From Gammaproteobacteria bacterium (GTDB lineage: Bacteria; Pseudomonadota; Gammaproteobacteria; Steroidobacterales; Rariloculaceae), in NCBI GenBank assembly GCA_017577365.1, contig PKRJ01000030.1:1-42335 (forward strand): 42,335 nucleotides of DNA, written 5' to 3'. Position numbers and translations under genes: made by a program. Below the pieces are notes generated by a model. That model did not search any database, was not told the origin of the DNA, and saw only the letters and a program-made list of their open reading frames with translations. The stretch's first letter is position 1. Every line of letters begins with the position of its first letter. Positions 1 to 8,326 of this stretch are shown one piece after another.

Positions 1-1
1 G

Positions 2-2317
2 CGCACGATCGACCGCTACTGCACCGAGTGCCACAACGACATCGAGTTCACGGCCGATCTCTCCTTCGAGAGAATGAGCCCGGAGACCGTCGGCGAGCAC
101 GCGGAGCGGCTCGAGCTGGCCGTGAGGAAGCTGCGCGGCGGGGTGATGCCCCCGTCCGGCGCGCCGCGGCCGGAGGAGGACGAGCTCGCCGGGCTCATTG
201 CCTGGCTCGAGCGCGCGCTCGACGAGGCGGGCGAGGCTCGCGGCGATTGGGCGGGGTCGATCCCGCCGCATCGGGTGAACCGCAAGGAATAAAGGAACGC
301 GATCCGCGATCTGCTCGCGCTCGACATCGATACGTCGACGCTGCTCCCGCAGGACGAGGTCGTCGAGCACTTCGACAACATCGCATCGGGGCTCCAGGTC
401 TCGCCGTCGTTCATCGAGCAATACGTCACCGCAGCACGCATCGTCGCCGTGCAGGCGGTCGGGCGGCCCGACGCGCGACCCGGCAGTCAGACGTATTTCG
501 CGGGTCCCGGCACGCAGCACACGCACGTCGAAGGTCTGCCGCTCGGCACGCGCGGCGGCATGCTCGTCGAGCACTATTTCCCGTCGGACGGCGAGTACGT
601 CATCAACATCGCCGACATGGCGACACATATCTGGGGCAACGACATGGAGTTCGAGAACCATGTCGTCGTGCTCCTCGACGGCAGGATCGTCTACGAGACC
701 GTCCTCGGCGGTGAGGAGGATATGCGCGCATACGATCAGATCCAGAACGGCGTGATGGAGCAGATCAATGCGCGCCTGAAGAATATCCGCTTCTTCGCGA
801 CGGCCGGCCCGCACAAGGTCGGCGTCACGTTTCGCCGTAGAACGTTCGCCGAGTCGGACGACCAGCTGCGAATGTTCGTCCCCGGCGGCGGCCAGGACCG
901 GGTCTTCCGCGTGAGCTCGTTCGAGATCAGCGGACCGTTCAACCCGCAAGGGTTGAGCTCGATGCCGAGCCGCGAGCGCATCTTCACGTGCCATCCGGAC
1001 CGAGGCGACGATCCCGATCTCTGCGCCGAGCAGATCATCACGGAGATCGGCCGCCGCGCGTATCGCCGCCCGCTCGGCGAAGCGGACCTGACGGAGCTCC
1101 TCGCGTACTACCGGGACGGCTTGGCGCGCGGAGGCTTCGAGGAGGGCATCCGCACCGCGCTGACCGGTATCCTCGCGAGCCCCTACTTCCTCTACCGCGT
1201 CGAGGGCGTGCCGGAAGGCGTCGCACCCGGGGACGTTTATCGCATCGACGATCTCACACTCGCGTCGAAGCTTTCGTTCTTCCTGTGGAACTCGATTCCG
1301 GACGACGCGCTGCTCGCCGCGGCGGAGCGCGGAGCGCTGTCCGACGAGGCGACGCTCTTCGCGCAAGTCGATCGGATGCTCGAGGATCCGCGCGCCGAGA
1401 CCCTCGCGAGCAATTTCGTGCACCAGTGGCTCGACATCAAACGGATCGAAGAGGTCGAGCCGGACACGCAGATCTTTCCTTACGCGTCGGGCCGCGGCGA
1501 TCCGCGGGAGGACTATCTCACCGAGCTCACGCTGTTCGCGAAGAGCATCTTCGACGAGAACCGCAGCGTCGTCGATCTGATGACCGCGAGCCACACGTAT
1601 CTCAACGAGCGCGTCGCGCTGCTGTACGGCATCACCGACGTCAAGGGCGACCGCTTCCGCCGCGTCGAGCTCGCCGACTCGAGGCGCTGGGGGCTCCTCG
1701 GCAAGGGCGCGGTACTGATGGCCGCGGCGTATCCGAACCGGACGTCGCCGGTGCTGCGCGGTGCGTTCATCCTGGAGCACATCACCGGCACGCCGCCCGC
1801 CACGCCGCCGCCGAACGTCGAAGCGTTCCCCGAGAACGAGATCGGTCAAGGGCAGAAGCGCACGGTGCGCGAGATCCTCGCGGCGCATCGCGCGAATCCG
1901 GCGTGCAGCGGTTGTCACGGCGTGATGGATCCGCTCGGCTTCGCGCTCGAGAACTTCGACGCCGTCGGCACGTGGCGCGACCGCGACCGCTTCGCCGGCA
2001 CCGAGATCGACGCCCAAGCCGAGCTGCCGGACGGGACCATCGTGAACGGTCCGGACGATCTGCGCGAAGCGCTGCTGCGCCGTCCGGAGCAGTTCGTGCA
2101 GACGTTCGTCGAGGGACTGCTGAAATACGCACTCGGGCGAACGCTCGACTATCGCGACATGCCGGCCGTGCGCAAGATCGTGCGCGAGTCGGCGAAGGAT
2201 GATTACCGGTTCAAGTCGATCGTTCGGCAAGTCGTCGTTAGCGAGCCGTTCTTGATGAGGCGCGCGCCCGAGCTCGAGCCCGAGGGGACGATGGCCGCGA
2301 ACGACGCCGCGCGATGA
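2..2317 (+). pseudogene. DUF1592-family c-type heme protein (PSCyt1/DUF1587/1592/1588/1585), 5' partial, interrupted by an in-frame stop
   Basis: One reading frame runs from the left edge to 2317 and is broken only by TAA at 290-292. Before the stop is a cytochrome-like CTECH heme motif. After it come, in the order usual for this family, a DUF1587 stretch (RNAIRDLLALD), a DUF1595 segment (RRAYRRPL, near 1050), DUF1592 (KLSFFLWNSIPDD, near 1270), DUF1588 with a second CSGCH motif near 1900, and a C-terminal DUF1585 segment (FVEGLLKYALGRTLDY). Such proteins are large, exported and paired with DUF1552 proteins; they were first described in planctomycetes and their reaction is unknown. Sequence on both sides of the stop fits one protein, so this is a nonsense allele or a base-call error, not two genes. 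The first in-frame ATG downstream of the stop that could give a 622-residue fragment lies at 449. The true start is outside the window. Confidence 0.82.
290..292 (+). other. Premature in-frame TAA in the DUF1592 gene
   Basis: The codons around the stop read N-R-K-E-stop-R-N-A-I-R-D-L-L. Family members typically have a Tyr here (N-R-x-E-Y-x-N-A-I-R-D-L-L), so a single change from TAC or TAT to TAA explains it. There is no frame change, so an indel is not the cause. Confidence 0.8.
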
Positions 2318-2369
2318 CGCGCGGCTGAAAGACGGGGGCGAACCCGGCTGTTGGAGGGGAGAGGAAGGC

Positions 2370-3653
2370 ATGTTCATCACGAAGAAACACCTGTCGCGTC
2401 GCGCGGTGTTACGCGGGGCGGGAGCATGCATCGCGCTGCCGTTGCTCGACGCGATGATCCCGGCGGGCGTTGCGTTCGCGCGGACGGCGGGCCAGGCGCC
2501 GCATCGGCTTGCGTTCGTCGGCTTCCCGCACGGCGCCGTGATGAGCAAGTGGTCTCCGAAACAGGCGGGTCGCGACTTCGAGATGTCGCCGATCCTTAAA
2601 CCGCTCGAGCCGTTCCGCGAGTACCTGACGATCGTCTCGGGCCTGCGTAACAAGCCGGCCGAGAGCCCCGAGCCGCACGAATTCGTCGAGCGGACCTGGC
2701 TGTCGTGCGTTTCGCCGAAGGACGCGGGCGTGATCGGGCCCGACGCGGGCGTCACCGCGGATCAGCTCGCGGCGCGGTACATCGGCCAGGATACGCGCTT
2801 GCCTTCGCTCGAGCTCACGACGGCCCAGCGCGGCGCGCAGATGTCGTGGCGCACGCCGACTCAGTCGCTGCCGCAGGAGCGCAATCCGCGCACCGTCTTC
2901 TACAAGCTGTTCGGTCAGGGAGATACCGACGAGGAGCGCGCCGCGATCATGTCCGAGACCGGCAGCATCCTCGATCGCGTCCAGGAGCAGGCCGCGCGGC
3001 TCAAGAGTCGTCTCGGTCCGACGGACCGCGCCGCGCTCGACGTCTATCTCGACTCGGTCCGCGAGATCGAGCGACGCGTGCAAATGGCGCAGGCGCAGGA
3101 TACGTCCGATCTCGGCATCCCTGACGCGCCCATCGGCGTACCGAACGATCTCGATGCGCACTTCAAGCTGATGTTCGACCTGATGGCGCTCGCGTTCCAG
3201 GCCGACCTCACGCGGATCATCACGTTCTCGATGGACCGCGAGGCGAGCATGCGGACGTACAACAATATCGGGATCTCCGAGGCGTTCCATCCGCTGTCGC
3301 ACCACGCGAACGATCAGACGAAGCTCGACCGCCTCGCGGTGATCCAGAACTATTTCACGAAGGTCTTCGCCTCGTTCGTCGAGCGTCTCGCGAATACGCC
3401 GGACGGCGAAGGCACGCTGCTCGATCATTCGATCATCCTGTTCGGCAGCAACATGAGCGACAGCAACGTCCACAACCAGGATCCACTGCCGGCGGCGATC
3501 CTCGGACGCGCACACGGCCGGATCAAAGGCGGGCAACATCTCGTCTACCCGCAGGATTCGCGTTTTGCCGACTTGCTGCTCACGATCCTGCACCGCGCCG
3601 AGATCCCGATCGAATCGATCGGCGATAGCGGGGGCACGTTCGCGGAGGTCTGA
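2370..3653 (+). CDS. DUF1552 domain-containing Tat-exported protein
   Basis: This 427-residue protein starts with a twin-arginine-type signal (SRRAVLRG followed by a hydrophobic stretch ending in GVAFA), so export of a folded protein is expected. The rest matches the DUF1552 family in length and motifs (FVGFPHGAVMSKWSP near the N-terminus, LDHSIILFGSNMSDSNVHNQDPLP near the C-terminus, where the chain resembles the sulfatase/alkaline-phosphatase-like DUF1501 group). It lies 52 bases behind the DUF1592 gene, the usual partner. The function of the pair is not established; an extracytoplasmic oxidative or carbohydrate role is often guessed. The ATG at 2370 follows GGAGGGGAGAGGAAGG-like purine-rich sequence. 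Confidence 0.88.
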   Translation: MFITKKHLSRRAVLRGAGACIALPLLDAMIPAGVAFARTAGQAPHRLAFVGFPHGAVMSKWSPKQAGRDFEMSPILKPLEPFREYLTIVSGLRNKPAESPEPHEFVERTWLSCVSPKDAGVIGPDAGVTADQLAARYIGQDTRLPSLELTTAQRGAQMSWRTPTQSLPQERNPRTVFYKLFGQGDTDEERAAIMSETGSILDRVQEQAARLKSRLGPTDRAALDVYLDSVREIERRVQMAQAQDTSDLGIPDAPIGVPNDLDAHFKLMFDLMALAFQADLTRIITFSMDREASMRTYNNIGISEAFHPLSHHANDQTKLDRLAVIQNYFTKVFASFVERLANTPDGEGTLLDHSIILFGSNMSDSNVHNQDPLPAAILGRAHGRIKGGQHLVYPQDSRFADLLLTILHRAEIPIESIGDSGGTFAEV

Positions 3654-3654
3654 C

Positions 3655-5280
3655 GTGCGCGCCGCGACGATCATCGTCGCGTTCGCCGCGCTCTTCGCGG
3701 GCGCGGCGTTCGCCGGCGAGAAGGCTTCGCTGGTTGCCGCGGCCGAGACCGGCGATCGCGCCAGGGTGCTCGAGTTGCTCGCGGCCGGCGGCGATCCGAA
3801 CGAGCGCGCGGCCGACGGTGCGACGGCGCTGATGTGGGCTGCGTATCACGGCGACGCGGCGCTCGCGAAGGCGCTCGTCGACGCGGGCGCGGACATCGAG
3901 GCGCGCAACGAGTTCGGCACGTTCGCGCTCCTCGAGGCGGCGATTGTCGGCGCGTCGGATGTGATCCGCGTGCTGCTCGAGGCCGGCGCCGATCCGAACG
4001 CCGAGAATCCCGAAGGCGAGACGCCGCTGATGGCTGCCGCGCGGGCGGGCAGCATCGACAGCGCGAAGCTTCTGCTCGACGCGGGCGCGGACGTCAACGC
4101 GAAGGAGCGTTGGGGCGGGCAATCGGCGCTGATGTGGGCCGCGGCGCAGCGTCAGCCGGCGATGGTGAAGCTCCTGGTCGATCACGGCGCCGACGTCGAC
4201 GCACGCGGGGCGATCCGGCGTTGGGAGCGGAAAGTCATTCGCGAGCCGCGGCCGAAGGATATGAACCAGGGCGGGTTCACGCCGCTGCTCTATGCGGCGC
4301 GCGAGGGCTGCGTCGAGTGCGCCAGGCATCTCGTCGAGGCCGGCGCCGACATCGATCTTCCCGACCCGCATCGCGTCACGCCGCTGAACATGGCGCTGCT
4401 CAATCTCAACTTCGATCTCGCGGCGTATCTGATCGAAGCGGGCGCGGACGTGAACAAATGGGATTTGTACGGCCGTACGCCGCTGTATCTCGCGGCGGAC
4501 ACGAATACGCTGCCCGTCGCCGGTAACGGCTCGATGGTCGTGCTGCCGAGCACCGACAAGCTTACGGCGCTCGACGTCGCGAAAATGCTCCTCGAGCGCG
4601 GCGCCGATCCGAATATCCAGCTCAAGCGCCGTCCGCCGTATCGCAATGTGCCGCAGGACCGCGGCGGCGACTCGATCCTCTCGCAAGGCGCAACACCGTT
4701 GCTGCGCGCCGCGCGGGCGGGCGACGCACCGTTCGTGAAGCTGTTGCTCGAGCACGGCGCGCTCGTCGACCTGCCGAGCAATCAGGGCGTCACGCCGCTG
4801 ATGGCGGCCGCCGGCGTCGAGTACGGTCAACGCGTGACGCGCGGACGAAACCGCACCGAGGAAGGCGTGCTCGAGACGATGCGGCTATTGCTCGAGGCCG
4901 GCGCCGATATCAACGCGCGCTCGGTGATCGAGCCTCGCGGCGAGACCGCCGCGCATCTGCTCGTCATCGAGCAGCGGCTGAGCGATTACAGCTACGACTA
5001 TCGCGGGCGTCAGGTGCCGAGTCCGCGCGCCGTGCCGCACCGAACCGCTTTGCACGGCGCGGCGATGAACGGCTTCACGTCGTTCGTCGAGTTTCTCGTC
5101 GAGAACGGCGCGGATCTCTACGCGAAGGACGCGAACGGCGCGACGCCGCTCGATCTAGCGCTCGGCCGCTATCCGTCGCGTGCGCCGGTCGAGCCGCATC
5201 TCGAGACGGCCGAGGTGCTCGAGCGGCTGATGGCGGCGAATTCGCCGCCCGACCCGGAGCTGACCGCCGGCCGCCGGTAG
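3655..5280 (+). CDS. Secreted ankyrin-repeat protein
   Basis: I chose the GTG at 3655, one base after the DUF1552 stop, because it gives a clean signal peptide (RAATIIVAFAALFAGAAFA); an upstream in-frame ATG at 3565 would lie inside the previous gene and bury the signal. The mature part of the 541-residue protein is about twelve ankyrin repeats, recognisable by G-x-T-P-L-x-x-A-A and L-L-x-x-G-A-D-x-N-A. Two longer inserts break the array, near residues 185-200 and 400-420. Ankyrin arrays are protein-binding scaffolds; a periplasmic one placed directly behind DUF1592/DUF1552 suggests it binds or organises those exported proteins. That partnership is inference from gene order. Confidence 0.88.
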   Translation: MRAATIIVAFAALFAGAAFAGEKASLVAAAETGDRARVLELLAAGGDPNERAADGATALMWAAYHGDAALAKALVDAGADIEARNEFGTFALLEAAIVGASDVIRVLLEAGADPNAENPEGETPLMAAARAGSIDSAKLLLDAGADVNAKERWGGQSALMWAAAQRQPAMVKLLVDHGADVDARGAIRRWERKVIREPRPKDMNQGGFTPLLYAAREGCVECARHLVEAGADIDLPDPHRVTPLNMALLNLNFDLAAYLIEAGADVNKWDLYGRTPLYLAADTNTLPVAGNGSMVVLPSTDKLTALDVAKMLLERGADPNIQLKRRPPYRNVPQDRGGDSILSQGATPLLRAARAGDAPFVKLLLEHGALVDLPSNQGVTPLMAAAGVEYGQRVTRGRNRTEEGVLETMRLLLEAGADINARSVIEPRGETAAHLLVIEQRLSDYSYDYRGRQVPSPRAVPHRTALHGAAMNGFTSFVEFLVENGADLYAKDANGATPLDLALGRYPSRAPVEPHLETAEVLERLMAANSPPDPELTAGRR

Positions 5281-5289
5281 GCGGCCGGC
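5266..5289 (+). terminator. GC-rich hairpin at the end of the ankyrin gene
   Basis: The arms GCCGGCCGCC (5266-5275) and GGCGGCCGGC (5280-5289) pair perfectly over 10 bp around the loop GGTA, and the TAG stop lies across the loop and right arm. No T-run follows, so it may slow transcription, stabilise the 3' end or act with Rho rather than be a classic intrinsic terminator. Confidence 0.5.
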
Positions 5290-5368
5290 AACCGCCATCT
5301 ACACGAACTGACGCCGGTCCGCGGTCGGGGCGGTGCGGCCCGGCCCATGCTCAATCGAGGAGGGGGCA

Positions 5369-6607
5369 ATGATCTCGTCGATACGTTGGCCGGCATTCGC
5401 CGCGCTCGTGCTTTTCGTCATCGGCGCGTCGGCTCAAGAGCCGACGTGGATCGGCTCGTGGGGGGCGTCGCCGCAGCCGCCGACCCCCGGCGGCGGTCCG
5501 TTCCCCGCGACGCCTTCGTTCGAGAACCGCACGATCCGGCAGATCGTGCGGCTCAGCGCGGGCGGTTCGCAGCTGCGATTGCGGCTCACCAACGAATACG
5601 GCACCGCGCCACTCGTCGTCGGTGCGGCGCGGGTCGCGCTCGCGGACGAGGAGGGCCATCCGATCGAGGATACTGAGCGGGTCGTGACGTTCGCCGGCGA
5701 GGTCTCGGTGAAGATTCCGGCCGGGGCGCCGTGGATCAGCGATCCGATCGATCTTCCGGTCGACGATCTCGCGCTCCTCTCCGTGAGCCTCTATTTCCCC
5801 GAGCACACGGGGCCCTGCACGTGCCATGCGACCGGCATGCAAGCGGCCTTCGTGTCCGCGCCGGGAGACCACACGGCGGGCGTTTTCGAGCCGGAGCAGA
5901 CGATCCAATCGCGCGCGTTCCTGTCCGGCGTGGACGTGCTCACCGTCGCGGACAGCGTCATCGTCACCCTCGGCGATTCGATCACGGACGGCGTGGGCTC
6001 GACGCCCGGAGCGAACCGCCGCTGGCCCGACGTGCTCGCCGAGCGGCTGGCCGTGCGCGGGCGCTTCGGCGTCGTCAATCACGGCATCAGCGGCAACCGC
6101 GTGCTCGGCGACGGCGCCGGCGTCAGCGCGCTGGCCAGATTCGATCGCGACGTGCTCTCGGTGCCGGGCGCGACTCACGTGATCGTGTTCGAGGGCGTCA
6201 ACGATCTCGGCCTGGCGTTCGGCGTTTTCGGGGCGCCGGGACGCGGCGGCTTCGCGCTGCCGCCGGGCGTGGACGTGAACGTCGACTCGATGATCGCGGC
6301 TTATCGCCAGCTCATCGCACGCGGGCGAGCCGCGGGCCTTGCGGTCATCGGCGCGACCATCGCGCCCTACGAGGGCGCCGCGTATTACTCGGAGCAAGGA
6401 GAGGCCGTTCGACAAGCCGTCAATCGCTGGATTCGCGAAAGCGGCGAGTTCGACGCGGTGCTCGATTTCGACGCCGTCCTCCGGGACCCCGAGCGGCCGT
6501 CCCGAATCAGAGACGGCTTCCATAGCGGCGATTTCCTGCACGGCAGCGACGCCGGCTACCGGGCCATCGCCGAGTCCATCGACCTCGCCCTGTTCGTCAA
6601 GGACTGA
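5369..6607 (+). CDS. Secreted SGNH/GDSL-family hydrolase (esterase/lipase-like)
   Basis: Start at ATG 5369 is supported by AGGAGGGGG just upstream and by a signal peptide ending near GASAQ. The 412-residue protein has an N-terminal beta-rich domain (residues about 25-190, opening with WIGSWGASPQPP) and then the SGNH catalytic domain: block I G-D-S-I-T with Ser204, block II G-I-S-G-N-R, block III G-V-N-D, and a final D-F-L-H (Asp388, His391) followed by GYRAIA. This layout matches the XynE-like subgroup of GDSL esterases that act on plant or polymer esters. It is exported, so an ester in the environment or cell wall is the likely substrate; the exact one cannot be read from sequence. Confidence 0.9.
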   Translation: MISSIRWPAFAALVLFVIGASAQEPTWIGSWGASPQPPTPGGGPFPATPSFENRTIRQIVRLSAGGSQLRLRLTNEYGTAPLVVGAARVALADEEGHPIEDTERVVTFAGEVSVKIPAGAPWISDPIDLPVDDLALLSVSLYFPEHTGPCTCHATGMQAAFVSAPGDHTAGVFEPEQTIQSRAFLSGVDVLTVADSVIVTLGDSITDGVGSTPGANRRWPDVLAERLAVRGRFGVVNHGISGNRVLGDGAGVSALARFDRDVLSVPGATHVIVFEGVNDLGLAFGVFGAPGRGGFALPPGVDVNVDSMIAAYRQLIARGRAAGLAVIGATIAPYEGAAYYSEQGEAVRQAVNRWIRESGEFDAVLDFDAVLRDPERPSRIRDGFHSGDFLHGSDAGYRAIAESIDLALFVKD

Positions 6608-6647
6608 GACGGGACGCCCCGGCGGGCCGGGCCGGGGGAGTGTCGTT

Positions 6648-6729
6648 TGCGACAAGAATTTGGTCGCACTCAGACATTTTCTTCCCCGGCGAACTCGTGG
6701 AGCATCGCTACGCAAGGGCAGCAGCGTAG
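6648..6729 (+). promoter_or_regulatory. Two short inverted repeats upstream of the TetR gene (possible operators)
   Basis: TGCGAC (6648-6653) and GTCGCA (6663-6668) form an inverted repeat with a 9-base spacer. CTACGC (6708-6713) and GCGTAG (6724-6729) form a second one with a 10-base spacer. TetR-type regulators often bind such dyads before their own gene. Short dyads also occur by chance in high-GC DNA, so this is only a candidate. Confidence 0.3.
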
Positions 6730-6740
6730 GGGCTGGAGGG

Positions 6741-7454
6741 ATGACACTGGAAGCTACACGCACGGAAGCATTCGCGCGGCAATCCGTCGCCAGCGCGCCA
6801 AGGCCGGCACCGACGAGACGCGTCGACGGGTACTCGGACGGGATGCTCGTGCCCGCGTCCGCCAGAGGGCGGAAGCGGCTCGAGCGGATCATCGAGGCGG
6901 CCACCGAGCTCTTTCTCAGGGACGGCTTCATCGCGACGTCGATCGAAGCGGTGCTGGAGGCGTCGGGCGGCTCGAAGGCGACGCTGTACAGCTACTTCTC
7001 GACGAAGGAGGACCTGTTCCGGGCCGTCGTCGACGAGGCGATTCGCGGCATTGCGCCGCCGCGGCTCGAGCGGCGCGGCGATATCCGGACGACGCTGACG
7101 GAGTACGTCGTGCGCACTTTCGAGTGCCTGTCGGCGCCGCGGCACCGCGCGCTGCTCAGGCTCGCGATCATCGAGCGGGAGCGTTTCCCCGATCTCGCGC
7201 GCCGCTACTACGAGCATGGGCCGATGCAGAGCCGTCAGGCGCTCGTGCAGCTGTTCCGCGAGCTCGAGAATCAGCGCGTGCTGCGTCCCGGGACGGCGGC
7301 CGACGTCGCCGACCTCTTCATCGGCTCGCTGACCCACTCGTGGCTCCTCGAGGCGTTGTTCCTCGGCGACGATCGGATACCATCGACCGACGAGATCCGA
7401 GAGAAGGCGGCGCGAATCGTCGAGCGTTTCCTCGCGTCGGCACGTAACGGCTGA
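6741..7454 (+). CDS. TetR/AcrR family transcriptional regulator
   Basis: From ATG 6741 the protein is 237 residues. The helix-turn-helix region begins around residue 45 (RIIEAATELFLRDGF, then TSIEAVLEASGGSKATLYSYFSTKEDLF), the standard TetR N-terminal DNA-binding fold. The C-terminal part is a ligand-binding domain resembling the TetR_C group that contains DLFIGSL and WLLEALF. The start is uncertain: GGAGGG sits only one base before ATG 6741, and the in-frame ATG at 6843 would give 203 residues, nearer the usual length, but has no clear ribosome site. The ligand is unknown. Its targets may be itself or flanking genes. Confidence 0.9.
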   Translation: MTLEATRTEAFARQSVASAPRPAPTRRVDGYSDGMLVPASARGRKRLERIIEAATELFLRDGFIATSIEAVLEASGGSKATLYSYFSTKEDLFRAVVDEAIRGIAPPRLERRGDIRTTLTEYVVRTFECLSAPRHRALLRLAIIERERFPDLARRYYEHGPMQSRQALVQLFRELENQRVLRPGTAADVADLFIGSLTHSWLLEALFLGDDRIPSTDEIREKAARIVERFLASARNG

Positions 7455-7474
7455 ACGCGGCCGTAGCGAAGCGC

Positions 7475-7510
7475 GCCCTCTCTCGGGCGTCCCCCCGGCC
7501 GAGAGAGGGC
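7475..7510 (+). promoter_or_regulatory. 12-bp hairpin covering the ribosome binding site of the amidotransferase gene
   Basis: GCCCTCTCTCGG (7475-7486) pairs perfectly with CCGAGAGAGGGC (7499-7510) across a 12-base loop. The right arm contains the only purine-rich site (GAGAGAGGG, 7501-7509) for the ATG at 7516. The hairpin could both end transcription from the TetR gene and hide the ribosome site of the next gene. The pairing is seen directly; the regulatory effect is inferred. Confidence 0.5.
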
Positions 7511-7515
7511 TGCGC

Positions 7516-8271
7516 ATGCCGAAAGCGCCGACGTTGCCGATAGCGATCTGGGTCACCGGATCGCCGGTACCCCCCGCCGAGCAGCGCGCGGGCTCGTTCG
7601 CGGACATGATTCGCGCGGGCGTCGGCGGGGCCTGGCGCGGACCGTGGTCGATCGTCGATGTCGTCGACGAGTCCGCGCCGCTCCCCGCACCGGACGACGT
7701 CGCCGGCGTGATCGTCACGGGATCGCCGGCGCGGATCGCCGACCAGTTGCCTTGGATGCACCGGGTGCAGCATGCGCTCCGCCTGCTCGTGGAGCGCGAG
7801 GTGCCGGTGCTCGGCATTTGCTTCGGGCACCAGCTGCTCGGGCAAGCGCTCGGCGGGCGGTCGGGCCCGAATCCGCTCGGCCGCGAGATCGGCACCGTCG
7901 AGCTCGAAAGCCGTTCCGATGGCGGGCTCCTGCCACCCGAGCGTCGTTTCCTCGTCTCGATGACGCACCTCGACGTCGTCCTGGAGCTGCCGCCGGGGGC
8001 GGAGCCGATCGCGGCGACGGCGCTCGACCGTCACTCCGCGATTCGATTCGGCCGACGTGCCTGGGGCGTGCAGTTTCATCCGGAGTTCGACGGGGCGATC
8101 GTACGCGATTACATCGCCGCGCAGCGGGACGCGCTGATCGACGAGGGTTTCGACCCCGACGCGCTCGCCGCGGCAACCCGTGATACCCCCGAATCCGCGT
8201 CGATCCTCATGCGATTCGCCGAGCACGTGACGGACTACATCGCCGGCTCTCGCGCTATAGCGGCGCGTTGA
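7516..8271 (+). CDS. Class I glutamine amidotransferase (stand-alone, GuaA-N-like)
   Basis: The 251-residue protein has the class I glutaminase signature GICFGHQLLGQALGG with nucleophile Cys102, and the other triad residues in QFHPEF (His188, Glu190). The oxyanion loop region is VIVTGSPARIAD. It resembles stand-alone proteins annotated as glutamine amidotransferase (related to YfeJ and GuaA N-terminal domain), which release ammonia from glutamine or have related hydrolase activity; no synthetase partner is adjacent. It is cytoplasmic. Only 61 bases separate it from the TetR gene and they are filled by a hairpin. Confidence 0.88.
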   Translation: MPKAPTLPIAIWVTGSPVPPAEQRAGSFADMIRAGVGGAWRGPWSIVDVVDESAPLPAPDDVAGVIVTGSPARIADQLPWMHRVQHALRLLVEREVPVLGICFGHQLLGQALGGRSGPNPLGREIGTVELESRSDGGLLPPERRFLVSMTHLDVVLELPPGAEPIAATALDRHSAIRFGRRAWGVQFHPEFDGAIVRDYIAAQRDALIDEGFDPDALAAATRDTPESASILMRFAEHVTDYIAGSRAIAAR

Positions 8272-8326
8272 CGGGCCGTCGCCCGCCGTGGTACTAGCCC
8301 CGGAAAAAGCGACTCCGGGGGGAGCC

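Noticed and set aside
290..292. Programmed read-through or recoding of the TAA
   Set aside because: TAA is not used for selenocysteine or pyrrolysine and no stem-loop of the needed kind follows directly.
2409..3674. 421-codon minus-strand frame opposite DUF1552
   Set aside because: The plus-strand gene has a Tat signal and family motifs; the reverse frame is a composition artefact.
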